Shown one piece after another: positions 1 through 8,219 of a DNA stretch of 64,000 bases; positions within the stretch are counted from its first letter, which is position 1; each line of letters opens with the position of its first letter. Under the pieces are notes generated by a model that saw nothing but the letters and a program-made list of their open reading frames with translations, ran no database searches and was not told the origin of the DNA. The DNA lies in contig JAPLDJ010000015.1 in NCBI GenBank assembly GCA_026391805.1, positions 434,001 to 498,000 on the forward strand, read 5' to 3'. The translations under genes and the position numbers were made by a program. The stretch comes from Bacteroidota bacterium. Lineage in GTDB: Bacteria > Bacteroidota > Bacteroidia > Bacteroidales > FEN-979.

Positions 1-1
1 T

Positions 2-139
2 GGGGTAAAGACGGTGCTTGTTCCTATGGATAACTTGAATGAAATTACAACTCTACCAGCAAGCATTCTGGGCAAGACAGATGTGCCATTCTATGGAAAT
101 AGCCAGATGTTACTGCAGAAGGCGGTGTTGATGGATTAA
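2..139 (+). CDS. brxL: C-terminal end of a Lon-like protease, probably BREX BrxL (5' end outside window)
   Basis: An open frame enters from the left edge and ends with TAA at 137-139, giving the last 45 residues of a protein. The segment reads G-V-K-T-V-L-V-P, then N-L-N-E-I, a Pro, and finally an F-Y-G-N segment followed by K-A-V. This is the typical tail of Lon-type proteases, where a strand ending in (V/L)-(L/I)-(V/L)-P is followed by a short helix; the F-Y-x-D/N...K-A ending is what I know from BrxL of BREX phage-defence loci. BrxL is the AAA+/Lon-like last gene of type 1 BREX operons, so the remaining BREX genes would lie to the left. The next gene starts only 38 bases downstream. Only 45 residues are visible, so an ordinary Lon protease cannot be excluded. 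Confidence 0.55.
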   Translation, partial: GVKTVLVPMDNLNEITTLPASILGKTDVPFYGNSQMLLQKAVLMD

Positions 140-177
140 ATAGGAACTATTTGTTCGTGAATTTAAAAGAGACCAAA

Positions 178-663
178 ATGGAGAAAATAATCATTGATTA
201 TCTCAGAGAAGAGGATAGAGAAGGATTAGCTTATAAGGCTGTTAGAAAAGAATTAGAAGACTCAAATACCAAAGAAGCAGATAATAGGTTAGGGTTGTTA
301 ATGATTCTCCAGGAGCTAAAAACAAACGATGATGACTTGTTGTTAACATTTTTAAGTCATGGCTTTTCAGGGGGAATTACAAAAGGAGATAATGAAACAC
401 TCATAACATGGATGGATTTATGCACAGCTGTAAACAGTATTAAAACTACCTACTCTGTTACATTAAACCTATTAGCAATCTGTAATAGTTTTCATATTGA
501 GCAATACAGATCAATATTTGGAAAAAATATTAAGAAAATCTGGATTACAAATAGTTGTGTTATCTCCATAAATAAGAGCCTTCTTGCAATGAAACATGGA
601 GATTTTAAAACCTTTTATTCTAATTTAGCAGAAGAAGAAATTGACCTCTATCGAGAAATTTAA
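178..663 (+). CDS. small caspase/CHAT-like putative cysteine peptidase
   Basis: A 161-residue protein using the ATG at 178; an in-frame TTG at 151 is possible but less likely. I do not recognise the family with certainty, but the layout fits the caspase-haemoglobinase fold. There is a hydrophobic strand ending in L-S-H-G (candidate catalytic His, about residue 60), a glycine-rich turn, a helix, then a strand L-L-A-I-C-N-S (candidate catalytic Cys, about residue 103). The tail I-W-I-T-N-S-C...F-Y-S-N-L resembles the closing strand and helix of CHAT domains. It has no visible pro-domain, repeat or signal peptide. It follows a probable brxL by 38 bases and precedes a DNA glycosylase by 19 bases, so it probably belongs to the same defence transcription unit. 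Caspase-like proteins often act as death effectors in bacterial immunity; that role is inference. Confidence 0.45.
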   Translation: MEKIIIDYLREEDREGLAYKAVRKELEDSNTKEADNRLGLLMILQELKTNDDDLLLTFLSHGFSGGITKGDNETLITWMDLCTAVNSIKTTYSVTLNLLAICNSFHIEQYRSIFGKNIKKIWITNSCVISINKSLLAMKHGDFKTFYSNLAEEEIDLYREI

Positions 664-682
664 AATCAGACAAACGGTAAAT

Positions 683-1618
683 ATGATCTCAAAAGAGTTA
701 CTTGAAAAAATCTTTTCTTGCACGAAATGCGAAAGTATTCCAGATCATGAGAAGTTTGATATCCACTCTCATGGGAATCTAAATGCAGAATACATGCTCG
801 TTTCAGAGGCTCCAGCAATAGATAGTTTAGATGCGAAAAGATATTGGTCAGGCAATAGCGGAAAATTATTGAGATCATGTTTACAAGGTCTTGATGTTGA
901 GCTGGAAGACCTTTTTTATTTAAACGATATCGTAAAATGCTGGACAGGTGTCAATGGGACTAATCGAAAACCAACTGACCAAGAAATCAGTAATTGCGGA
1001 CATTTTCTTATAAAAGAAATCCTCGAATTAGAACCAAAACTAATATTAGCATTTGGAAATGTAGTAAGCAGCTACCTTTTAAAGCGAAGGGTTGGGATTA
1101 AGGAAGAACACGGAAAGATTTATACTATTGGGAATAAATATAAAGTTCTTGTTCTTCTTCATCCGAGCAATATTGATTTCTCAATGAAACGGGAAACTTA
1201 TAAATCGCAAATTTCATCCCTTTTCAAAGCTCTCTACGAGAAAAAACTTGAGAAAATCCCAAATATCTTTCCCGAAACAATTACTGAAGCCATGCCAGAA
1301 CTTCCGCAGAAACCATCAAATAACGATCCCCGTAGTTTTATTATCCCCTCTTCGGGTAATTCTATCACTGATTCAGATATTTCTGCAGGACAGCTCAGGA
1401 TCACCATCGATTTCAAAGATTACTTTCCAAAGGAAAGTTGTCGGTTAAAGGTAATTATTGGGGGAGAAACGTATAATGCTTCGTTTACATATAAAATCGG
1501 AAGATCACACGTTCTCAGGATTGGGGGGAAAGCCATGGAAAAACTTGGTATTGAACCATATGGTAGTGTTCGGTTAAAGAAAATATCTATTGATACTTAT
1601 GAGTTGAAAACAGTTTAA
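683..1618 (+). CDS. family 4-type uracil-DNA glycosylase with extra C-terminal domain
   Basis: The N-terminal 200 residues are a uracil-DNA glycosylase superfamily domain. With the ATG at 683 the four cysteines of the family-4 4Fe-4S cluster fall at 13, 16, 86 and 105, close to their usual positions, which is why I choose this start over the upstream ATG at 641 that overlaps the previous gene. Motif 1 is S-E-A-P (usually G-E-A-P-G), followed by the G-x-x-L-L helix. The strand L-N-D-I-V-K-C, the R-K-P-T-x-x-E helix and a late H-P-S motif are all present. The domain would remove uracil or another altered base from DNA. Residues about 220-311 form a beta-rich extra domain that I do not recognise and that ordinary family-4 enzymes lack. 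Its place in a defence island suggests an activity against modified phage DNA; that is inference. Confidence 0.8.
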   Translation: MISKELLEKIFSCTKCESIPDHEKFDIHSHGNLNAEYMLVSEAPAIDSLDAKRYWSGNSGKLLRSCLQGLDVELEDLFYLNDIVKCWTGVNGTNRKPTDQEISNCGHFLIKEILELEPKLILAFGNVVSSYLLKRRVGIKEEHGKIYTIGNKYKVLVLLHPSNIDFSMKRETYKSQISSLFKALYEKKLEKIPNIFPETITEAMPELPQKPSNNDPRSFIIPSSGNSITDSDISAGQLRITIDFKDYFPKESCRLKVIIGGETYNASFTYKIGRSHVLRIGGKAMEKLGIEPYGSVRLKKISIDTYELKTV

Positions 1619-1645
1619 CATTTCTTTGATTCAACGATCTGACCA

Positions 1646-1871
1646 ATGACCTTCCAAGAACTCAAATCCTTTCTGGAATCCAAAATGCGGATGTCACACA
1701 TTTACCAACCTGTGATGATCAAGCATTTGTTGGAAAAAGGTTGAAATGCAACGGATAATGAAATCGCCAAACAAATATCGAAATATGATCAAAGCCAAGT
1801 CGGGTGGGATTCCTGACAATCTGTTAAAATATAAACGTGCTGTAGATTTTGACTGTATTCTAAGGAACTAA
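1646..1871 (+). pseudogene. remnant of an HNH-type restriction endonuclease
   Basis: Starting at ATG 1646 the frame reads M-T-F-Q-E-L-K-S-F-L-E-S-K-M-R-M-S-H-I-Y, which I recognise as the N-terminus of a family of HNH endonuclease-like proteins. The frame meets TGA at 1742-1744 where the family has a second glycine (GGA to TGA is one change). It then carries on in the same frame with N-A-T-D-N-E-I-A-K-Q-I and K-Y-D-Q-S-Q-V before a second stop at 1813. A further piece in another frame (I-P-D-N-L-L-K-Y) runs to TAA at 1869. The gene is therefore broken by a nonsense mutation and at least one deletion or frameshift, and the catalytic HNH part is gone. Confidence 0.6.
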
Positions 1872-1886
1872 TCAAAGTAATCGATT

Positions 1887-2180
1887 ATGAACAAGCCTAA
1901 TATCATTTACCACGAAGGAATCGCAATTGACATCTCATTGGTTAAGTCAATAAAACTGGTTTCTAAATCAGTACAAGACCTACAGCGGGTTGTTATAGAA
2001 TTTAAGACTCGATATGAGTATGTTTTCAATCCCAATAAGGGCGTACACGAAAAAGAAAAAATAGATGATGTTACAGAATTAACCTATGATGACTTTGGAA
2101 TAGCCCAACAGATTGTAAAAGAATTTATGGAAATCTGGCAAGATTACTTGGATGAAAATAAGGGAAAATCTAAAGAGTAA
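1887..2180 (+). CDS. hypothetical protein, 97 residues
   Basis: A small acidic-to-neutral protein that starts with ATG at 1887 and ends 26 bases before the SIR2-like gene, so the two are probably co-transcribed. No motif, signal peptide or membrane segment is visible. The N-terminal half is predicted to be beta strands (alternating hydrophobics such as I-A-I-D-I-S-L-V-K-S-I-K-L-V) and the C-terminal third is a helix rich in charged residues and aromatics (F-M-E-I-W-Q-D-Y-L). It could be a regulator or partner of the SIR2-like protein, but nothing in the sequence proves this. Confidence 0.6.
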   Translation: MNKPNIIYHEGIAIDISLVKSIKLVSKSVQDLQRVVIEFKTRYEYVFNPNKGVHEKEKIDDVTELTYDDFGIAQQIVKEFMEIWQDYLDENKGKSKE

Positions 2181-2206
2181 GTCACAAAAAGTATTAATAT
2201 CTCAAC

Positions 2207-3373
2207 ATGTCAAAGATTATAATTTTAGGAGCGGGCGCATCATACGGTAATGGCATTGGTAATGAAGGGGATCAGAAAAATAAACCACCTCTTGTATCAA
2301 ATTTTTTTGATTCCAAGAAATATCCATCACTTGAGGCTAATTATACACCCTTATTTGAATATTTAAATACATACACCCCACAGGAAAAAAACATTGAGAC
2401 AATTTTCTCTAAAATTGAAGGAACTTGGAAATTGCATTTACATGATGATCACAGAGCGAAAGAAAAGATTTTTGGTGAAGCATTTATTTGTTCATCGCCT
2501 CCTGATTGGTTAAAATCTTATGTATGCGATATAATTCGATCAAATACCTCATGGTTAACAACTAAGTCTTGCCCATATCATGATAAATTAGTTAATAAAT
2601 ATTTAAATGTTGGGGATTCAATAATTTCTTTTAATTATGATCTGATAGTTGATAAATCATTAAAATCTACACTAAAATGGGATGAAACGACTGGATATGG
2701 ATTTCCTAAAAAATTAATTCGAAAATATTATGATGAAATTACCGAAAGTAAATATACACTTTATAAACCACATGGATCGTTAAATTGGTTTAAAGGCTAT
2801 AGTTTTCAACGACAGAATAATTTCTTTGAATCCAAAACACAGGGTAATGATAATGTATCTGATAAAGAGCAAGAAATTGCAATTCTCTCAATCGAAGAAG
2901 CTATAAAAGGATATACATATGGTGCTGATGCGCCAAATGGTTGTTTAAATATTGTCCCCAATAACTATAAGGTCTTTAAAGATTTAATTAAAAATATTGA
3001 AAAGTATTCTGTTGATTATACTTTTATGGTAATTAGTTTTTCAAGAGATTTGACCGAAGGCGGATTTTTACCACTAATTGTAGTTCCTACTCCATATAAA
3101 CCATTTGATGAGATGACCTATGGTGAGATGAAATATGTGTGGCAGGCTATTAATGATAAAATTGTAGACTGTGATGAATTGATTTCCTTCGGATTTTCTT
3201 TTAATGATAAGCATTTCAATCAAATTCTGATCGAATCATCTTTGCAGCGCAAAAAGAAACTTATTATAAGATCAGTTACTCCAAATATTATCGATCATTC
3301 AGATTTTAATCACTCTCAAATTGAATTTATAAATGAAGCCAAAACATTAAAGGAATTTGTTGCAAACATTTGA
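2207..3373 (+). CDS. SIR2-like protein (predicted NADase-type defence effector)
   Basis: A 388-residue protein with the hallmarks of the SIR2-like fold. An N-terminal Rossmann strand is followed by G-A-G-A-S-Y-G (residues about 8-14). The strand I-S-F-N-Y-D lies near residue 142, and the K-P-H-G-S-L-N-W motif near residue 186 contains the histidine that serves as the catalytic base in sirtuins. No zinc-binding CxxC pairs of true deacetylases are seen, so this is the SIR2_2-type group common in phage-defence systems, where several members deplete cellular NAD+. It follows the 97-residue gene by 26 bases. The C-terminal half after about residue 210 is not recognisable and could be the sensing part. 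The NAD-depleting role is inferred from the family. Confidence 0.75.
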   Translation: MSKIIILGAGASYGNGIGNEGDQKNKPPLVSNFFDSKKYPSLEANYTPLFEYLNTYTPQEKNIETIFSKIEGTWKLHLHDDHRAKEKIFGEAFICSSPPDWLKSYVCDIIRSNTSWLTTKSCPYHDKLVNKYLNVGDSIISFNYDLIVDKSLKSTLKWDETTGYGFPKKLIRKYYDEITESKYTLYKPHGSLNWFKGYSFQRQNNFFESKTQGNDNVSDKEQEIAILSIEEAIKGYTYGADAPNGCLNIVPNNYKVFKDLIKNIEKYSVDYTFMVISFSRDLTEGGFLPLIVVPTPYKPFDEMTYGEMKYVWQAINDKIVDCDELISFGFSFNDKHFNQILIESSLQRKKKLIIRSVTPNIIDHSDFNHSQIEFINEAKTLKEFVANI

Positions 3374-3671
3374 AAACCTTGCTGAGGTATATGATAATTA
3401 TATTGTGAATATAAACTGGAACGAAATCAGAATATCTATTTTCAATGATCTCAATACTCGAAAATAAGTTAATCCAAACATCAGAATCAATGCCTTGGAA
3501 AGGATTGATAGTATTATGAAATCAAATTTCAAGGAGATTCCGAATAATCCGTCAACACTAAAGAAGATCGATATAAAGGTTTTCAAAGTGACAGTTGCTA
3601 AATTCAAACCAAATGGAACATTGAGTGGAGCAGAGAGCAGTGTAATCAATGAAATCTTTTATAGGATATGA
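3372..3671 (+). pseudogene. degenerate open frame between the SIR2-like and glycosylase genes
   Basis: A single reading frame runs from 3372 to TGA at 3669-3671 with one in-frame TAA at 3465. Both halves look protein-like: E-N-L-A-E-V-Y-D-N-Y before the stop, and I-R-I-N-A-L-E-R-I-D-S-I-M-K after it. The piece after the stop could still be made from ATG 3516 as a 51-residue protein, and its stop overlaps the ATG of the next gene (ATGA). I do not recognise the family. The most economical reading is a gene that lost its N-terminus and gained a stop. Confidence 0.35.
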
Positions 3672-4150
3672 GAAAATCAGGTTTCCCTCCAGTAATCGAC
3701 AAGAACACCGAGATTGTAATTTTAGGCTCTTTACCGAGCGATATGTCGATCCTGAAGGGTGAGTACTATGCCAACCCCAAAAACCAGTTCTGGAGGATCA
3801 TATTCGCTATTTTCAATAACAATGAACCATTGTACAAGTACAACGAAAGAATCACTCTATTGCTGAAGAATAAAATCGGGTTATGGGATGTACTAACCGA
3901 GGCGGATCGGGAAGGAAGTCTTGATTCCAATATCCAGAGTGAAGTGCTTAATGATTTTAGTGGGCTATTTACTGACTATCCAAAAATTAGGAAATTGGCA
4001 TTCAACGGAGATAAGGCTTTCAAATGTTATCTGAAGATGAGAGCAGGGTTGCCTCAGAAAGAGATGGTTAGGATGACTTCCTCAAGTTCTGCAAATACCA
4101 GTAAATCAATATCGTTAAAGATAAAGGAATGGGAAATAACTTTGAAATAA
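3668..4150 (+). CDS. family 6-type DNA glycosylase (hypoxanthine/uracil-DNA glycosylase like)
   Basis: A 160-residue member of the uracil-DNA glycosylase superfamily. The first motif is I-L-G-S-L-P-S-D-M-S near residue 20, followed at once by G-E-Y-Y-A-N-P-K-N-Q-F-W, the diagnostic segment of the hypoxanthine-DNA glycosylase group. The second active-site loop, normally L-P-S-T-S-P-A-N, appears as M-T-S-S-S-S-A-N near residue 139. The length is typical for the family. It should remove deaminated bases such as hypoxanthine from DNA in the cytoplasm. Its ATG overlaps the stop of the preceding remnant. It is the second glycosylase in 3.5 kb, which is unusual for accessory DNA. Confidence 0.8.
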   Translation: MRKSGFPPVIDKNTEIVILGSLPSDMSILKGEYYANPKNQFWRIIFAIFNNNEPLYKYNERITLLLKNKIGLWDVLTEADREGSLDSNIQSEVLNDFSGLFTDYPKIRKLAFNGDKAFKCYLKMRAGLPQKEMVRMTSSSSANTSKSISLKIKEWEITLK

Positions 4151-4212
4151 TCTACAAGCATTATAGCTTTTTTGAAATAATAAGGGATTTGTAAACTTAA
4201 AAGTTTTGAGAA

Positions 4213-5334
4213 ATGTATATCATCAATAAAGAAGCCAATCGTATTGAGAAAATTGAAACAACCACGTTTAGGCAACTTGGATTTAGGGAACGTGAACATC
4301 TACAAGAATGGATCGCCCACAATCCTTCTGTTCTCAATGAAGATTTGTTAATAATTCAGAAAGAATTTCATGGATTTGAAGACACCAATGAACGTCTTGA
4401 CTTATTAGCATTGGATAAGCAAGGCAATCTGGTATGCATCGAAAACAAATTGGATGATACAGGCAAGGATGTCACATGGCAAGTATTAAAATATGCATCA
4501 TATTGCTCGACACTAACTGCTTCCCAGATTGTTGAAATTTTTCAAGATTATTTGAAAAAGCATGGAGATGAAAGAAAAGCGGAAGAAGTTTTAGCGGAAT
4601 ATTACGACAATGAAGACTTTAAAGAGCGGTTAAACATTGGCAATTCACAGCGAATAATTATGATCGCTGGTGAATTCAGGAAAGAGGTTACTTCTACAGT
4701 AATGTGGTTATTAAATTATAGACTACAGATACAATGCTTTAAAGCTATCCCATATCGATTAGGCGATCAGCTCTTTTTAAATATGGAACAAATCATTCCA
4801 ATAAAAGATTCTGAAGATTTTATTATAAGTATGGGGAACAAAACCTTGGATACTATTAAAACCAATGAGGAACTTAAGGAACGACACATCCTCAGGCGTG
4901 AGTTTTGGACAGAGATGCTCAAATCTTTGAATAAAGTTACATCACTCTATCAAAAGGTGAGCCCATCAAAGGATCATTGGCTTAATGCTGGAAGCGGAGT
5001 TTCTGGAGTACACTATTGTTGCTTAGCGACAAATTATTATTGTTCAATTGACTTGGAAATTACTGGTGGTGAACAAATAGAAATTAAAGAAATTTATGAT
5101 GAACTTTATAAACGAAAGAATGAAGTAGAAACTGTTTTTGGTCAATCATTATTATGGGAAAGGTTAGATGATAAAAAGATGAGTAGAATAAGATGTTCTC
5201 TTGAAAATGTTGACTTATTTAATCGAGAAGATTGGAAAAAAATGCTTGATTTTTTTGTTAAAAATATTCCTCCTTTTGAAAAGGCATTTGAGAGAATCGT
5301 GAAGGAAGTGGTTAAGAAGGTTCGGAAAGTATAA
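4213..5334 (+). CDS. PD-(D/E)XK nuclease-like protein with DUF4268
   Basis: A 373-residue protein. The N-terminal part holds a nuclease-fold core: the strand R-L-D-L-L-A-L-D (about residues 60-68) followed by L-V-C-I-E-N-K-L-D-D (about 75-84), matching the D...ExK pattern of PD-(D/E)XK enzymes, then a helix Q-V-L-K-Y-A-S-Y-C. The C-terminal half (about 220-370) looks like DUF4268, a domain often found in restriction-like proteins of unknown target. It likely cuts DNA or recognises foreign DNA in the cytoplasm. It starts 62 bases after the glycosylase gene and lies in the same direction as a series of other nuclease genes. The exact role is unknown. Confidence 0.7.
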   Translation: MYIINKEANRIEKIETTTFRQLGFREREHLQEWIAHNPSVLNEDLLIIQKEFHGFEDTNERLDLLALDKQGNLVCIENKLDDTGKDVTWQVLKYASYCSTLTASQIVEIFQDYLKKHGDERKAEEVLAEYYDNEDFKERLNIGNSQRIIMIAGEFRKEVTSTVMWLLNYRLQIQCFKAIPYRLGDQLFLNMEQIIPIKDSEDFIISMGNKTLDTIKTNEELKERHILRREFWTEMLKSLNKVTSLYQKVSPSKDHWLNAGSGVSGVHYCCLATNYYCSIDLEITGGEQIEIKEIYDELYKRKNEVETVFGQSLLWERLDDKKMSRIRCSLENVDLFNREDWKKMLDFFVKNIPPFEKAFERIVKEVVKKVRKV

Positions 5335-5363
5335 TTGTATAAAACGGATTAAACAATCAGCAA

Positions 5364-6605
5364 ATGATAAACAGAGGACAAAGACGTGAAGGACAGCCAG
5401 TATTAATTCAAACAGGGTCGTCAACAAAACTTGAACGAGTCCCTTTTGTTGAGAAATCATTTAGGGAACATTGGATTCAAGAACTTATTCATACACAGCC
5501 AAGTCTTTTGCCGATTGATGATATTGATAGCAACTTTGCTCCTTTGATACCTCTTGGAAGAGAAATACCAACATCAGTAGGTTCAATAGACAATCTTTTC
5601 ATTTCACCTGAAGGATATCTAACTATCGTGGAAACTAAGCTCTGGCGTAACCCTGAAGCCAGAAGGGAGGTTGTGGGTCAAATTCTGGATTATGCAAAGG
5701 AACTTAATAAATGGTCATTCACTGATCTCAATAATGCTGTGATGACATGCTCTGAGAATAAGGAGGGTATTATTGAGTCGATTAAAAGATATGAACCTAT
5801 TGATGAAGGTGAAATACAGTATCTTATTGATAATATAAGTAAAAATCTTAACCGTGGCAGATTTTTACTTTTAATTGTTGGAGATGGCATTAGGGAGAGC
5901 GTAGAAGATATGGTCGAATATTTGAGTCAAACTCCTCAGTTGTTCTTTACTCTGGCATTGATTGAGTTACAGGTTTTCAAATTTCCAAAAGAGATAGATT
6001 CATTTCTGGTAATTCCTCAGGTCGTAACAAGGACACAAGAGATTACAAGAGCTATCTTCAGGGTGGAAGGATCACAATCTCAGAATTTAAAAATCAATAT
6101 AGATCCTGATCTTGGAAATGAAGAAGTAAAGCAAGGTAGAAGTTCCCACAAACGATTTACAATAACTGCTGATGACTTCTTTGAACAACTTGAGCAAAAC
6201 ACAGATAATAATACCGTAGATTTTGTTAAAAAAATGATGAGGGATTGCGAAGAAAGGGGCTATTACATTCATTGGGGTCAAGGCAGCGTTGTAGTGAAAC
6301 TTTCTGATCCAGAAGACAGTGGTGTTAAAATAACACTTTTCGTAATCGACAAACGAGGCACAATAGCTTTAGGATGGTCAGCAGGTCAATTAGAGAGGTT
6401 GGGATTACCCAGAGAGTTGTCATATAAGTATTCTTCTAATACTGCAATGTTATTCAAGAATGTAAAACCCAGTCCGAAATATCCTGAAGGTTGGATTCGA
6501 CCAGTTCCTCTCAAAGATGTGATTGAAGTCGCTGAAAAGTTTATGGATTGTGTTGACATATTTGTCAAGGATATTTCAGAAGTGATGGAGAATCAAAATG
6601 TTTAA
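5364..6605 (+). CDS. second PD-(D/E)XK nuclease-like protein, 413 residues
   Basis: The nuclease core is visible at residues about 72-105: G-S-I-D-N-L-F-I-S-P-E-G-Y, then the strand L-T-I-V-E-T-K-L-W-R, then a helix with Q-I-L-D-Y-A-K-E-L. The Asp, Glu and Lys fit the D...ExK triad of restriction-type nucleases. The C-terminal half (about 240-410) contains a separate alpha/beta domain with a central V-V-V-K-L-S strand that I cannot assign. The gene begins 29 bases after the DUF4268 gene and ends 13 bases before the next one, so it is part of one transcription unit. The layout of its first domain recalls the preceding protein, but the two are not close copies. Confidence 0.65.
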   Translation: MINRGQRREGQPVLIQTGSSTKLERVPFVEKSFREHWIQELIHTQPSLLPIDDIDSNFAPLIPLGREIPTSVGSIDNLFISPEGYLTIVETKLWRNPEARREVVGQILDYAKELNKWSFTDLNNAVMTCSENKEGIIESIKRYEPIDEGEIQYLIDNISKNLNRGRFLLLIVGDGIRESVEDMVEYLSQTPQLFFTLALIELQVFKFPKEIDSFLVIPQVVTRTQEITRAIFRVEGSQSQNLKINIDPDLGNEEVKQGRSSHKRFTITADDFFEQLEQNTDNNTVDFVKKMMRDCEERGYYIHWGQGSVVVKLSDPEDSGVKITLFVIDKRGTIALGWSAGQLERLGLPRELSYKYSSNTAMLFKNVKPSPKYPEGWIRPVPLKDVIEVAEKFMDCVDIFVKDISEVMENQNV

Positions 6606-6618
6606 ATGAGGATTCCGA

Positions 6619-6966
6619 ATGGAAGAACTGATTTTTGGGTGGGGCTTAGAAGGATACGGTGCCGAATTCTTTCGGATCACTGAAAATGAGAAGGTGCGGT
6701 TCATAATGCGTTATTCATCCATGTCCATGGATGAAAACGATGATGAAATATGGCGGCACGGTGAAATTGAATATAAGACATTCGAAGATTATTGGAATGA
6801 GTTTGTATCTCAGGAGCATTGGCTTCATTATCATCCTGTCTTTGTGCATCCTGATTATAAGCAATTTATTCGAGAGTATCTGACCAACATTCCTCAAGAC
6901 TCTCTTACAAAAGGTGAACTTCTAAAATTGGTATACTGGTTTGAAGAGATTGTAAATGAAAATTAA
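6619..6966 (+). CDS. small protein with an F-x2-(Y/F)-W-x2-F domain
   Basis: A 115-residue protein with no family I can name. It starts with a beta-rich stretch (F-G-W-G-L-E-G-Y-G). Its second half, F-E-D-Y-W-N-E-F...W...P-V-F-V-H...F-I-R-E-Y-L...W-F-E-E-I, aligns by eye with the last 65 residues of the zinc-repeat protein at 9376. The two therefore seem to share a domain. The gene lies 13 bases after the second nuclease gene and overlaps the start of the MBL-fold gene by 11 bases, so translation of the two is probably coupled. Confidence 0.6.
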   Translation: MEELIFGWGLEGYGAEFFRITENEKVRFIMRYSSMSMDENDDEIWRHGEIEYKTFEDYWNEFVSQEHWLHYHPVFVHPDYKQFIREYLTNIPQDSLTKGELLKLVYWFEEIVNEN

Positions 6967-8209
6967 AATCTATAGAGGAACAAAGGAAATTGGTGGCACT
7001 TGTGTTGAGATCACCGCAGATAATGGGAAAATCCTTTGGATCGATCTCGGAGTACCACTGAGCACAACTAATCCTGATACATCTTATAGAAACAACAAGG
7101 TCGATGCTTTGCTAATCAGCCACCCACATCAGGATCACTTCGGGTTGATGGAATCTGTTGGATCAGAGGTTCCCGTTTATATCGGACAGGTATCTGAAGA
7201 TTTGATCAAAGCCACCAAAAGGTTTTTAGGGATTGATCCACCTCTGTGTAATTTTCAAAGGTTGACTCCTTGGAAGGAGATCAAGATTCTTGACACATTT
7301 AAGGTTTATTCATATTTGGTGGATCATTCCAGTCCTGAGGGATTAGCTTTTTTAATCGAAGTTGATGGCAAAAGAGTGTTTTATTCTGGTGATTTTCGAT
7401 CCACAGGAAGGAAAGGATTTCTGTATGACAGGATGATTAGCAACCCTCCTAAGAATATTAATCTGCTTCTGATTGAGGGTACCATGGTTGAACGAAGCAA
7501 ACAAGAATACGAGACCGAAGCAGAGGTTGAGAGGGCTATCACAGACATCGTCATGAATCAACAGAACATGACCTTTGTGGTAAGTGCTGCCCAGAACATT
7601 GATAGGTTCTGCTCGGTTTTCACAGCATGCCTCAAAGCAAATAAAATGCTAATTATCGATGTTTACACGGCATTTGTTCTGGAGTTGGTCAGTAAAATGT
7701 CTAACCGACTTCCCACAATTGATGCTCACAGGATTCTGGTTTACAACCCAAAATCTCAAATGGATAAGGTCACCGAAGAAGAATTTGTGGATTTTGTGAC
7801 AAGAGTGAATACGAAAGCATTGCACAATGGAGTATTCGTAAAACCAGAAAAATTCGTTTATTTTCTCCGATTCCCCCAAAAGAAATTTGTTAATGCGCTT
7901 TTTACAACTAATAAGAATAATGTCAACTTGATCTATTCACAATGGGGGGGATATCTTAAAGAGAGATATAAAGTACCAAGCACGGATACAATAAACAAGC
8001 TAAAAGTCCAAAAAAACATTAATTTCTCTCACATTCACACAAGTGGGCATGCACCAGTAGAAGAACTAATAGAGTTAGCCAAGGCTATCAGTCCTGAGAA
8101 AATCGTCCCGATCCACACGGAAAATCCGACAAAAATGAAATTAGAATTCGCTGCTGCGGGGCTTGCCAATGTTGAGTTGTGGGATGACGGATTAGAATAT
8201 TCACTTTAG
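6956..8209 (+). CDS. metallo-beta-lactamase-fold nuclease, beta-CASP/RNase J-like
   Basis: A 417-residue MBL-fold hydrolase. The N-terminus begins G-T-K-E-I-G-G-T as in RNase J and CPSF-type enzymes. The metal site is H-P-H-Q-D-H near residue 58, with a further D in Y-S-G-D-F-R near residue 145. The late motifs H-T-S-G-H-A (about 361) and I-P-I-H-T-E (about 382) are those of beta-CASP nucleases. Such enzymes cut RNA or DNA with two zinc ions. It overlaps the preceding gene by 11 bases and is followed after 10 bases by a PD-(D/E)XK gene, so the two are probably a functional pair. Housekeeping RNase J is longer (about 550 residues), which makes this an accessory version. Confidence 0.8.
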   Translation: MKIKIYRGTKEIGGTCVEITADNGKILWIDLGVPLSTTNPDTSYRNNKVDALLISHPHQDHFGLMESVGSEVPVYIGQVSEDLIKATKRFLGIDPPLCNFQRLTPWKEIKILDTFKVYSYLVDHSSPEGLAFLIEVDGKRVFYSGDFRSTGRKGFLYDRMISNPPKNINLLLIEGTMVERSKQEYETEAEVERAITDIVMNQQNMTFVVSAAQNIDRFCSVFTACLKANKMLIIDVYTAFVLELVSKMSNRLPTIDAHRILVYNPKSQMDKVTEEEFVDFVTRVNTKALHNGVFVKPEKFVYFLRFPQKKFVNALFTTNKNNVNLIYSQWGGYLKERYKVPSTDTINKLKVQKNINFSHIHTSGHAPVEELIELAKAISPEKIVPIHTENPTKMKLEFAAAGLANVELWDDGLEYSL

Positions 8210-8219
8210 ACCATATGCT

